Source: Bog-756 sp963734435
Lineage (GTDB): Bacteria; Actinomycetota; Acidimicrobiia; Acidimicrobiales; RAAP-2
DNA length: 64,000 nucleotides
Reading direction: 5' to 3'
Assembly: GCA_963734435.1 (NCBI GenBank)
Contig: CAVTHA010000007.1
Coordinates: 124,001 to 188,000, forward strand
The notes beneath the pieces were generated by a model. That model was not told the origin of the DNA. It searched no databases and worked only from the letters and a program-made list of their open reading frames with translations. Made by a program: the position numbers and the translations under genes. This document shows, piece by piece, positions 17,749 through 25,926 of this stretch. How positions within the stretch are numbered: the stretch's first letter is position 1; each line of letters starts with the position of its first letter.

Positions 17749-20313
17749 TCAGGCTGCCTGTGCCGGGACCTCCACCGGGAGCTGGATCGGAAGATCGGCC
17801 GACGACTCGCCGACGCCGACGACGTAGCTGCCGGCCACCACGGTGGGCGTCCCCGCCGTGTCCGAGGCGAAGCCCGACGCTGGAAGCACGAGCGTTGCAC
17901 GGGTGGTGGCTCCGGGCGCCGCGACGACCTTTTTGAAGCCGCGGAGCTGCTCTGGAGGCTCGCCGAGTCCGGACGGATAGGCCACATAGGCCTGGACGAC
18001 ATCGGCTCCGGACCGGGAGCCGATGTTGGTCACGTCGACCTGGACGCGGTAGCCCCCGGCCGGCAACGGGGCGACCTGCGCGTTCGAGAGCGCGAACGTC
18101 GTGTAGTCGAGCCCGTAGCCGAACGGGAACAGTGGAGCGACATGGTTGCCCTGATACCACCGGTACCCGATGTCGAGGCCGGTTCCGAAGTTCACTTCGG
18201 CGTCGATCCCAGGAAACTCAGGGACAGTAGACGCGGGCTGGGCGTTGGGCGACGCTGGGAACGTGATCGGCAGCCGCCCCGAGGGGTCGACCCGACCGGT
18301 CAGGACCGCGGCCACAGCGGTGCCGTCCGCCTCGCCGGGGTACCAGGCCTCGAGGACGCCGGCGACCTTCGACAACCACGGCATGTACACCGCCCCGCCG
18401 CTGTTGATGACGACCACGGTGTGAGGGTTGACGGCGGCCACGGCGGCGATCAACTGATCAGCGTCGCCAAGGAGCGCGAGGGAGCGGTCGGCGCCCTCCC
18501 GCTGAAGCTCCCCGGTGAAGACGACAGCCACCGAGGCCCGTCGGGCGGCGGCGACGGCCGCGTCCAACTGCGCAGTCTCGTCGGCGATGCCGAACGCGGG
18601 GGCGGGATACCCGTCGACTGCGAACCAGCGGATGGCGAACGTGTAGTACACCCCGGCCCGCAGGGACACGGCGGTGGACAGCAGGTCGGGAGTGTGGAGT
18701 CCGGCCGAGGACAGGACCGGTGCGCCGTTCATCGTCAGCCAGGTGTCGCCGACCTCGTGGAGTCCGATCCGGTAGATTCCGGATGAGCGTGGGGTGATCG
18801 TCTCGCTCCACGAGCTCCAGTACTTTCCGGTGCCGGGGGTCGTGGCGGTGGCCACGGCATCGGTCACGTTCGGGGACAGGACGACGGCGACGTCATCCTT
18901 GCCTGGCTCCACCCGGTCGGCGTGCAGGCGTGGCTCGTCAGTGTCGAAGTAGCGTTTGGAGATGGTCTGACCGGTGGTGATGTTGCGGAGCGGGATGGAA
19001 CGCAACCCCCCCTGGGCGTACCGGACGGTGGTCGTGGACCCGAGAGCGGACCGCAGGGCGGCGAGCGGAGTAGACACGAACGGCGCCACGACCGCCGAGC
19101 TGCCGTCGCCGGATGTAATCGGGTGGGTCGCCCCTGACCCGATTACAGCGACCGACTTGGTGCCGTGCGCCAGCGGAAGCACCGCGCCGGTGTCCTTCAG
19201 GAGCACCATGGATGCCTCGGCCGTCGTGGTCGCCACTTGGGTGTGCGCCGGGGTGATGGCATTGGCCGACGGTTTGCCCCTGACGCGACGGCCGATGAGC
19301 CCGTACCGGAACATGGTAGTGAGCGTGGCGGTAACCGACCGGTTCAGATCGGCCACTGGGATAGCACCGGACTGGACCAGTTGGACCAGGGCGGCGGGCG
19401 AGGCGGGCTTGATGAGGGCGATGCCTGCCCGGAAGGCCGAGGCCGTGTCCTGCGTCGGCACGGCGGCGAGATCGGACCGGACGAATCCGGTGAACCCCCA
19501 CGATGCGAGGTCGGCGTACACGGTCGGGTCGGAGCAGTCGTTGGCAGAGTTGACCGATCCATAGGAGCACATGATGGACGCAACGTGGGACTGCTGTACG
19601 GCTTCTTCGTACGGCGGGTTGAACATCTCGGCGAGTGCGCGGGCAGGGACCTGCTGATCGAGGATGTGGCGCGCTGTCTCTTGCGAGTACGCGGTCACGT
19701 GCTTCAGGTTGGCCATGGTCCCGGTGGACTGGATGCCCTCCACGTTGGCGACGCCCATGGCGCCGGTCAGCACCGGATCCTCGCCGAATGCCTCAAAGAC
19801 TCGGCCGGCCTCTGGCACCCGGGCGAGGTTGAGCTCGGGCCCTTGGGCGGCGTCGATTCCCTTCGCCAGGGCCTCCTCGCCCAAAACCGTCCCGGTGGCA
19901 CGCGCCATCGAAGGGTCGAAGCTGGCGGCCAGTCCGATAGCGGCAGGCAGCTGCGTCACACCGCGCATGTGATATGCGATTCCGTTCGGCCCGTCGGTGA
20001 GCGTCAGCGGCGGGATGCACAGCGAGGGGAGCCCGAGGTTGGTGTTCTCGAGTGGCGGCTCCGTCCGCAGGACGACGAACGACGCCTTCTGACCGAGCGT
20101 CATCCGGGCCAGGACCTCGGCGGCCAGCGACGGTGCAGTGGCATCTCCCTGTCGGGCCTGTGACACCCACGGGCAACGGGCCGCCGCGCCCGATGTCGCA
20201 GGTGCGCCGTCGGCACGGTGCGTGCTCACCAGGAAGGATCCTGCGATTGACGCGCCGACGAAGAGCGCGAAATAAAGGACCGGCCTGCGGATGAGCCACC
20301 GGGTGCTGGCCAT
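17749..20313 (-). CDS. Secreted GH3-family beta-glycosidase with PA14 insert
   Basis: An 854-residue glycoside hydrolase family 3 enzyme, exported by an N-terminal signal (MASTRWLIRRPVLYFALFVG). The (alpha/beta)8 domain holds LTDGPNGIAYHMRG, FEAFGEDPVLTGAM, the KHVTAYSQE loop and the nucleophile segment GFTGFVRSDLAAV, where Asp follows Ser as in the family SDW motif. A PA14-like domain (YWSSWSETITPRSSGIYRIG) interrupts the second domain, which has ASMVLLKDTGAVLPL. A C-terminal Fn3-like domain carries FPFGYGLDYTTFALS. GH3 enzymes release glucose or xylose from beta-glycosides. AAGGAG lies 12 bases before ATG 20313. It lies between the tRNA-like blocks together with the permease. Confidence 0.92.
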   Translation of the reverse strand: MASTRWLIRRPVLYFALFVGASIAGSFLVSTHRADGAPATSGAAARCPWVSQARQGDATAPSLAAEVLARMTLGQKASFVVLRTEPPLENTNLGLPSLCIPPLTLTDGPNGIAYHMRGVTQLPAAIGLAASFDPSMARATGTVLGEEALAKGIDAAQGPELNLARVPEAGRVFEAFGEDPVLTGAMGVANVEGIQSTGTMANLKHVTAYSQETARHILDQQVPARALAEMFNPPYEEAVQQSHVASIMCSYGSVNSANDCSDPTVYADLASWGFTGFVRSDLAAVPTQDTASAFRAGIALIKPASPAALVQLVQSGAIPVADLNRSVTATLTTMFRYGLIGRRVRGKPSANAITPAHTQVATTTAEASMVLLKDTGAVLPLAHGTKSVAVIGSGATHPITSGDGSSAVVAPFVSTPLAALRSALGSTTTVRYAQGGLRSIPLRNITTGQTISKRYFDTDEPRLHADRVEPGKDDVAVVLSPNVTDAVATATTPGTGKYWSSWSETITPRSSGIYRIGLHEVGDTWLTMNGAPVLSSAGLHTPDLLSTAVSLRAGVYYTFAIRWFAVDGYPAPAFGIADETAQLDAAVAAARRASVAVVFTGELQREGADRSLALLGDADQLIAAVAAVNPHTVVVINSGGAVYMPWLSKVAGVLEAWYPGEADGTAVAAVLTGRVDPSGRLPITFPASPNAQPASTVPEFPGIDAEVNFGTGLDIGYRWYQGNHVAPLFPFGYGLDYTTFALSNAQVAPLPAGGYRVQVDVTNIGSRSGADVVQAYVAYPSGLGEPPEQLRGFKKVVAAPGATTRATLVLPASGFASDTAGTPTVVAGSYVVGVGESSADLPIQLPVEVPAQAA

Positions 20314-20546
20314 ACGACCGGTCGTTGCTCCTTGCTCGTGCGGCGTCGGCGTACCCTGACCTGCCGGAGTGCCGTGGGTGCACCCTACGACGCGCAGGAA
20401 ACCGGGTGGTGGACTTGGCGTTTGCTCCAGCTCGGCCTCTTGGACCCGGCTTCTCATCGACGATTTGCCGAGTTCCGGCTCCCATTAGCAGCGTCCAGAT
20501 CGCTGGGTTCACCCCAATGCATGAGACCGCGATTAGCCGATTTCAA

Positions 20547-20565
20547 TCGCGCACGGATCGCGCAC
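20547..20565. repeat. Third copy of the 19-bp TCGCGCACGGATCGCGCAC repeat
   Basis: The same 19-base word, itself a near-duplicate of TCGCGCACG/GATCGCGCAC, ends both tRNA-like blocks (14872-14890 and 20772-20790). Here it stands alone 59 bases before block B, as if left from a third, truncated block. Confidence 0.75.
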
Positions 20566-20623
20566 GAAACGACTCGAGCCAAGGACCGAGCGCGCTGCCA
20601 CACGCGTCTGAGCACTTTCGGGG

Positions 20624-20790
20624 TGGAGGTGAACGGACTCGAACCGTCGGCCTCTACATTGCGAACGCAGACCGGCTTCCTTTCTGACCTGCGAGAATTC
20701 CCACAATCCCGGCTGAACGGGGAATTCGATTCACGGCTGATGACCGCGATCTACCTCTGTTGTCCGCTCGATCGCGCACGGATCGCGCAC
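20624..20790 (-). repeat. 167-bp repeat block B carrying a tRNA 3'-half
   Basis: Minus strand 20670-20624 reads an anticodon arm CTGCGTTCGCAATGTAG (five base pairs with G-U, anticodon CGC), a variable loop AGGCC, a T arm GACGG-TTCGAGT-CCGTT and the acceptor strand CACCTCC then A. The 5' half expected upstream is absent. The block ends in the 19-base repeat at 20772-20790. The arrangement and spacing match block A exactly. Together they look like flanks (attL/attR-like) of the 5.9-kb segment with the permease and GH3 genes, or like copies of a small tRNA-derived repeat. Confidence 0.65.
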
Positions 20791-20856
20791 AAACGCCTTC
20801 GCAGACAAGTAGGCCCCCCTACCCACCGCTCCACCTCGTTCGACAGTAGTCCGCCG

Positions 20857-21141
20857 TCATGCCGTCCGACGAAGGTAGTCACGAACAGCCCGCCGAATGA
20901 GCTCGGCCTTCGTAATGCCTGCCTTCGTCGCCCGCTCGGTTGCCGCTCTTGTCAGCTCCGCTCCGAGCCGGACCGACTGGACCGGCGCCGCCTCGCGTTC
21001 GATCTGCGGTTGACGCCCGGGCCCAGGCCGCACCTTCGCCTTATCGAGGTGATACCCCTCTTCGGCTTCCGCAACAGCCCGCTCAAGGAACTCATCGGTG
21101 ATCTCGCGACCGGATGGGGTCTTTCCGTGAGTATTAGGCAT
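20857..21141 (-). CDS. Ribbon-helix-helix (CopG-type) antitoxin-like protein
   Basis: A 94-residue protein. The C-terminal half, VQSVRLGAELTRAATERATK then AGITKAELIRRAVRDYL, is a ribbon-helix-helix DNA-binding domain as in CopG/MetJ-type antitoxins. The N-terminal half (EITDEFLERAVAEAEEGYHL) is charged and probably the toxin-binding part. Its ATG at 21141 overlaps the end of the upstream toxin-like gene by eight bases, so the two are translated together. Such antitoxins repress their own operon. Confidence 0.8.
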   Translation of the reverse strand: MPNTHGKTPSGREITDEFLERAVAEAEEGYHLDKAKVRPGPGRQPQIEREAAPVQSVRLGAELTRAATERATKAGITKAELIRRAVRDYLRRTA

Positions 21142-21385
21142 GGTCGTCCTCCCATCTCTTCAAGAAATGCTGGTACTGGCTACGCATCCGCATGGCATGG
21201 ATCACGAGTGGTGGCGCCCCTCGTCGCTCTTGGACGATGACTTCAAGCAGATTGGCAGCGGAGTCTGGACCGAGATGGAGCGTTCTCCCGTCTCCGAGGT
21301 CAGCCACGGCCACGGCGTGGTCGATGGCATGGCGCATCTCCAGATCATCGATTCCATGCCTCCTGGCCGACTCATAGATCTCCAC
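21134..21385 (-). CDS. Toxin-like component of a type II toxin-antitoxin pair
   Basis: An 83-residue protein from GTG 21385, starting VEIYESARRHGIDDLEMRHA. It continues ADLGDGRTLHLGPDSAANLL and ends VIHAMRMRSQYQHFL. The helix-strand pattern with RHGI, a glycine-rich turn before LHLGPD and a final MRMR-x-QY motif resembles BrnT/DUF4258-like RNase-fold toxins. A longer start at ATG 21481 is possible but its extra residues look non-homologous. It is followed by the overlapping ribbon-helix-helix gene. Activity is inferred only from size, order and fold pattern. Confidence 0.65.
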   Translation of the reverse strand: MEIYESARRHGIDDLEMRHAIDHAVAVADLGDGRTLHLGPDSAANLLEVIVQERRGAPPLVIHAMRMRSQYQHFLKRWEDDHA

Positions 21386-21609
21386 ACAGCTATAGCGTAA
21401 TACGGAAAGGGTCAGAAGCTCATCGGCAAACCTGAAGGCCGCGCAGGACCTGGTGGTCGGCTTGGATGGCGTTTTTGGCATTCACACCCAGATCAAAGCC
21501 GCGGATGAGGTTGTTGGCACCCACAGGAGCAACCCTGCGGGGAAGGACCTGTTTACTCGCCCCCGCGGGCCACTGGTATCAGACCATCCCCACCGCCGAG
21601 CTGTCAGTC

Positions 21610-22999
21610 TCACCGATGCGGACAGAGGCCGTCGACCGGGTTGCGGACCGAGCCGTCTGGCATGAGCGTGTTGCAGAATTCGGCCCCGTCCAGGTTGGCC
21701 CATCGAGTATCGCGCCGGTGAGGTCGGCGTTGCTGAGGTTGGCACCCGACAGATTGGCGTCAGTGAAGTTCGTTCCGTTGGCATTGCTGCTCGGCATCTG
21801 TACATCGCTGAGGTCGACGCCAGTCGCATCGGCCCCGACGACGGAGCCGAACCGCACGTTGGTCTGCGACAGGTCGGCACCACGCAGGTCGACGCCGTTC
21901 ATCGAAGCGAACACGAGCGTGGCGTCGGACAGGTTGGCCCGCGGGAAGTGACCACCGGCCATGGTAGCGTCGACGAGGGCGGCACCATGGAGGTCGACAC
22001 CCTCGCCGTCAGCCAGGTCGAGCACCATAGCAGTCATCTCCGATCCGGCGAAGTTCGCGCCCTTCACGTCCGCATACTGGATGATCGCGCCGGCTAGGTC
22101 CTTGTGGGCGAGGACGGCGTTCGGACACGAGGTCCAGGGGGTCAACCGGCACCCGCCGATCGTCATCTTGGGCGAGATGAACGGTGTGTCGTAGGTGAGG
22201 GCAAGGGCGAAGTAGGGATTGGTGTTGTTGATTACGAGAGGTGGATCCGCGCTCTGCGCGGTGTGCCCGCATCTGGCGATTGCCGCAGCGGCCGACGGCT
22301 GGGGGTTGCGGACGATCCCGTCGGGCATCGTCGTTTGGCAGAAGTTCGCACCGGCGAGGTTGGCACCGGTCAGATCGACGCCGGTGAGATCAGCCAACGT
22401 CAGGTTGGCGCCCGTCAGGATGGCACCGGCCATCTTCGAGGCTGCGAGCGAGGCGGAAGTGAAGTTGGCGCCCCGCAAGTCGGCGTCGGTGAAATCAGTG
22501 TTGGACCCGGTCACGAGCACCCATCGGCTGCCGGCAAGCTGGGCGTTGCGGAACGTGGCCTTGGTGGTGGAGGTGGCGTTGAGTTCAGCCCCCATTAGGT
22601 CACTGCTGTGGAGATTGGCGAAAGCAACGTCCGCCTGAAGGAGATTCACCCGCGACAGACTCGCACCGTGCAGGTCCGAGTACGCGAGAAGGCGCCCTGA
22701 AGGTACTGGTCGGAGAGTGAGGCACCAGCACACTTCGCGAACGCGTTGATCGTGCATCCGGCGATTACCGTTCCGGCCTAGACCTGTTTGCCCATCAGTG
22801 CCTTGCCCGCGAGGTAGTACGGGCTCGACGGATTGACGGTCACGGTTTTGGGGATCGCTCTCAGATCAGTCGTTATCCCGCCGACGACCGTTGTGTGAGT
22901 CGTCACACTGGCGTTGATGTCATGTGACGACCTGGCACCGCGGCCGCTCAGTAGGGCGAGTAGCGCGACCATTGGCAACCAAACTCTCCGTGAAGACAT
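21610..22999 (-). pseudogene. Broken exported pentapeptide-repeat protein
   Basis: From ATG 22999 the frame reads a signal-like start (SSRRVWLPMVALLALLSGRG), then VTVNPSSPYYLAGKALMGKQ and hits an in-frame TAG near 22780. The same frame goes on AGTVIAGCTINAFAKCAGAS, then shifts near 22690 into a long series of A(D/N)L(S/T)G pentapeptide repeats (GANLTLADLTGVDLTGANLA and many more) from 22690 to about 21700. A final shift at about 21690 is needed to reach the conserved end CNTLMPDGSVRNPVDG and the TGA at 21610. Pentapeptide proteins form right-handed beta-helices; some bind DNA gyrase, but exported ones have no known role. Confidence 0.75.
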
Positions 23000-23125
23000 A
23001 GAGACATATCGACCAGGAGGCAAGTTCACTGAACCTGTGGGGTGCCAGAACCGCTGGTCCGAGAACAGGTGAAAGACACCAATATTCCGAACGGATCGTT
23101 GAACTGGCACTACGTGTCGACGTCG

Positions 23126-23690
23126 GACAACAACGTTGAGATCTTGATCCTGCGCCACCAGGTTCGCATTCTCGAACGTCAGCTCCATGCCGGAGTCCGC
23201 TATCGCCCGGCGGATCGGGCCATCCTTGCCGCGCTCAGTCGATTGCTTCCTCGCACGCGTTGGCGATCCTTCCTGGTCACTCCCGACACGCTGCTGCGCT
23301 GGCACCGCGAAGCAGCCAAGGTCAAGTGGCGCCGATGGCGAAATCACCGAGGTCCGGGTCGACCATCAGTGGCAGACCACATCGTCACACTTATCGTGCG
23401 CCTCGGTCGGGAGAACCGAAGGTGGGGATGCGTGCGAATTCAAGGCGAGCTTCGCAAACTCGGGATCCGGGTCTCGGTCAGCTTGATCCGGCGGATCCTG
23501 TGCCGACATGGTCTTGGACCCCCGCACGGGGCGGACACACCTGGACAGAGTTCCTTCGTGCCCAGGCTCACAGCGTGCAGGCCACGGACTTCTTCACCGT
23601 GAACACGTCGGTTTCAAGCAGCTCTACGTACTCTTCATCATCGAGCTGTCGACACGAGAGTGGACCGCGAGCGCTTTGACGTCTCCCGGG
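23126..23690 (+). mobile_element. Truncated, frameshifted rve-type transposase
   Basis: Homology starts abruptly with NVEILILRHQVRILERQLHA and runs through RPADRAILAALSRLLPRTRW, PDTLLRWHREAAKVKWRRWR and LGRENRRWGCVRIQGELRKL. Near 23515 the frame shifts into WTEFLRAQAHSVQATDFFTV, then again into LYVLFIIELSTREWT. Homology ends about 23690, beside the antisense end of the hydrolase-like lipoprotein gene. Only the first part of the DDE domain is left. A dead IS copy truncated at both ends. Confidence 0.75.
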
Positions 23691-23721
23691 GCACCTGGCA
23701 TGGTCGATGCGTCCTGCCCGC

Positions 23722-24615
23722 TCAAGTGGGGAACGATACTTGCGCCGCTTCCGCCAGGAGCGAAGCTCGATCCGCCGCGAGGATGTACCCGGCGGCTATG
23801 GCCCGGTCGAGGTCGGTGGTGTAGGCGGCGACGTAGCCGGCCTTCGTCCTGTAGAGCGCCACCAGCGTCTGTGGACTGAACGGGACCGTGGACCCGAACA
23901 GGCCGCAGAGCTCGCTGCTGCCTTGCGGTGGAGCACCGCTCAACGTCGACACCGGCACGTCTACCGCGGGGGTGCGGACACCACCCACCACGTTCCCGTG
24001 GGCGTCCAGCGCCAGCTTGGGAGGGTCGGCGGAGGAAAGAGTGAACGGCTTCGGCGAGGGCGGCTGCGTCCCGTCGTCCACCCAGTGCAGGAAGGCGACG
24101 AACGCGGCCTGGGCCACCTCGTGCTGAGGGCCCGAGTTGACCGCGGTGGTGCAGCCGAGGAGGGAAGCGGCCGACCCCACTTCGTAGGCATCGGCGTGTG
24201 ATGTTCCGGCCACTTCCCACGTCCGGATCCTGGAGGTGTTCGGCTGCTGTGCCGCCGCGTAGCCGAGCTGGATCAGGTCCGTCTGGGTCTCGATCATGAA
24301 GACGGGAACGTCGAGGTCGGTCCGGATGCGCACATTGCCGCTGATCGTGAACGAGTAGGCGGTGCCCGAAGCGAAGTACTCCAGCTCCACGTAGCCGTGG
24401 GCGGCCAGATCGGTGGGATTGGCGGACACCGGCTCGATGATGTGTCCCGTGGCCGGAGGGGTGCTGAACACCGCCGGCGCTCGCCAACCGGTTGGCTCCG
24501 CTGATGTCGTCGCTGGGGAGGACGTGGCCGCGCTTCCGCACGCGGCCAGGGCTCCGGCGACGACCAGGAGGACGGCACTCAATTTGCCCGCGTGGCTCGC
24601 GGTGCGGTGATCCAC
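23722..24615 (-). CDS. Secreted alpha/beta-hydrolase-domain lipoprotein lacking its catalytic core
   Basis: A 297-residue product from GTG 24615. The signal peptide ends in a lipobox (VVAGALAAC), then PATGHIIEPVSANPTDLAAH and YVELEYFASGTAYSF as in the ~450-500-residue 'alpha/beta hydrolase domain-containing' secreted family. After FTISG it jumps straight to IRTDLDVPVFMIETQTDLIQ, the acid-loop region, then TWEVAGTSHADAYEV with the catalytic-histidine region and the normal C-terminus. About 150-200 residues including the nucleophile elbow (GxSQS type) are missing in frame. It is therefore probably inactive. The reading frame is otherwise clean, so an internal deletion rather than drift explains it. 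Confidence 0.7.
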   Translation of the reverse strand: MDHRTASHAGKLSAVLLVVAGALAACGSAATSSPATTSAEPTGWRAPAVFSTPPATGHIIEPVSANPTDLAAHGYVELEYFASGTAYSFTISGNVRIRTDLDVPVFMIETQTDLIQLGYAAAQQPNTSRIRTWEVAGTSHADAYEVGSAASLLGCTTAVNSGPQHEVAQAAFVAFLHWVDDGTQPPSPKPFTLSSADPPKLALDAHGNVVGGVRTPAVDVPVSTLSGAPPQGSSELCGLFGSTVPFSPQTLVALYRTKAGYVAAYTTDLDRAIAAGYILAADRASLLAEAAQVSFPT

Positions 24616-24849
24616 GGTTCGTTCCCAGCCCTCCCCGAGAGGGTACCAACAGAGCGCCACGACGTGGCTCGGACCCAGGGGCAGAGTAGCGCCCGCGTCC
24701 GGGGCGCGGCTGGAGCGAGCAGTGGCACGATGCGGTGGCAACGCTCCACTCATAGTGCCCTGGCCTGTTTTCTCGTAGGTCAGGTCATCCGCTTCTCCGC
24801 CAGAGCCTCAGCGGATTATTAGGTTGTAGCGCTCGCACAGGCCGGGACC

Positions 24850-25440
24850 ATGCTGGCCTGCGACTTCTTCACCGTCGACACGGTCTTGCTTCGCCGTCTC
24901 TACGCGCTGTTCTTCATCGAGATCGACACCCGGAGGATCTACTTCTGCGGGGTCAGCTCCAATCCGGTGGGAGAGTCGGTTGTCCAGCAGGCCCGGAATC
25001 TGAGTTCAGGCCTCACTGGACGTTCCCGGGCAGCCAAGTTCCTGATCCGGGACGGAGATACGAAGTTCACGGCCAGTTTCGACGAGGTGTTCCGCACCGA
25101 GGACATCAGGGTCATCAAGACGCCTGTTCGTTCTCCGCGAGCGAACGCATTCGCCGAGCGTTTCGTCAGCACCGCCGTCGAGAGTGCACTGATCGGCTCC
25201 TCATCTTCAGTCGGCGCCATCTCGAGCAGGTGCTGGCTGAGTATGCCTCTCATTACAACGAGCACCACCCGCATCGGGCTCTCGACCAGCAGGCACCCGG
25301 ACCTTGAAGGTCGCGCCGTACCCGTTTGACAAGCCCGATCCGACACGGGTACGTCGTAGCGAGGTCCTCGGAGGCATCATTCACGAATACCGACTCGCTC
25401 GCATGACCAGGTCGGATGAGTATTCGGCACGCACAAGGTA
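24850..25440 (+). mobile_element. C-terminal half of an rve-type transposase, with right IS end
   Basis: The frame opens at ATG 24850 with LACDFFTVDTVLLRRLYALF and continues AKFLIRDGDTKFTASFDEVF and TPVRSPRANAFAERF, the DDE core. Near 25190 the frame shifts to HLEQVLAEYASHYNEHHPHR and later to GGIIHEYRLA. The N-terminal half is missing. After the stop, the sequence at about 25410-25440, read on the minus strand, gives GTGCCGAATACTCATCCGAC, matching the IS ends at 29727 and 30731. That end abuts the head of another IS copy in the opposite direction. Confidence 0.75.
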
Positions 25441-25545
25441 GAGAACGGTGAGGGCCAAGGACGGAGCATCTTGGCCCTCTGCCAGCGAGTACGAAACGTG
25501 TTCGTCCTCTGCTCGGAGGAGTTCCCGGCACCGGTCCGGCTGGCC
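25441..25545 (-). mobile_element. Left end and first codons of another IS copy
   Basis: The minus strand from 25545 reads GGTGCCGGGAACTCCTCCGA, a variant of the terminal repeat GGTGCCcGAAACTCATCCG of the IS at 30731-31882, followed after ~60 bases by codons reading LALTVLYLVRA, the transposase N-terminus. It is cut at about 25440 by the right end of the neighbouring plus-strand copy. Confidence 0.6.
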
Positions 25546-25634
25546 TGCCATACCAGGAGCATTCCGGATTGCTTGAAATCTTATCGTATCCCGATATACT
25601 CTTTATACGAGAGAACTACAAAGGATGGCAGCAC

Positions 25635-25910
25635 ATGGTGGTGGTCCTTGAACTTGTGATCGCGTTCCTGGTGTTCGTGCTCGGAGTCGTCGCCACGGCC
25701 GGGCTCTTTGTCGGCCTCCTGGGCTGTCTCGGGGTGGTCTTTCATGTCGCCCGCTGCAAGCGTTGCGGACATCTCTGGTTCAGCTCGACAACAGAGCCAC
25801 CACAGTCGTGCTCCTCTTGCAACCATCCATGGCTGCTCCACCCGCTTCATGCCTTCGATCGAGAAGAAATGTTTCAGGGGACCGGCGACTCAGCCACGGC
25901 CAACCACTGA
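25635..25910 (+). CDS. Small membrane protein with a zinc ribbon
   Basis: A 91-residue protein. One or two N-terminal helices (VVVLELVIAFLVFVLGVVAT, GLFVGLLGCLGVVFHVA) are followed by CKRCGHLWFSSTTEPPQSCS then SCNHPW, a CxxC...CxxC zinc ribbon facing the cytoplasm. I prefer ATG 25635, which has AAGGATGG eight bases upstream; an in-frame ATG at 25569 would add 22 residues before the helix. Just upstream, 25575-25625 is unusually AT-rich and contains the small dyad TATCG-TATCC-CGATA, possibly the promoter. No family name is offered. Confidence 0.65.
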   Translation: MVVVLELVIAFLVFVLGVVATAGLFVGLLGCLGVVFHVARCKRCGHLWFSSTTEPPQSCSSCNHPWLLHPLHAFDREEMFQGTGDSATANH

Positions 25911-25926
25911 TGGCCTCAGCGAAAGC

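Noticed and set aside
17533..20163. Plus-strand frames of up to 417 codons opposite the GH3 gene
   Set aside because: They are Arg/Gly-rich shadows of a clear minus-strand gene with full domain structure.
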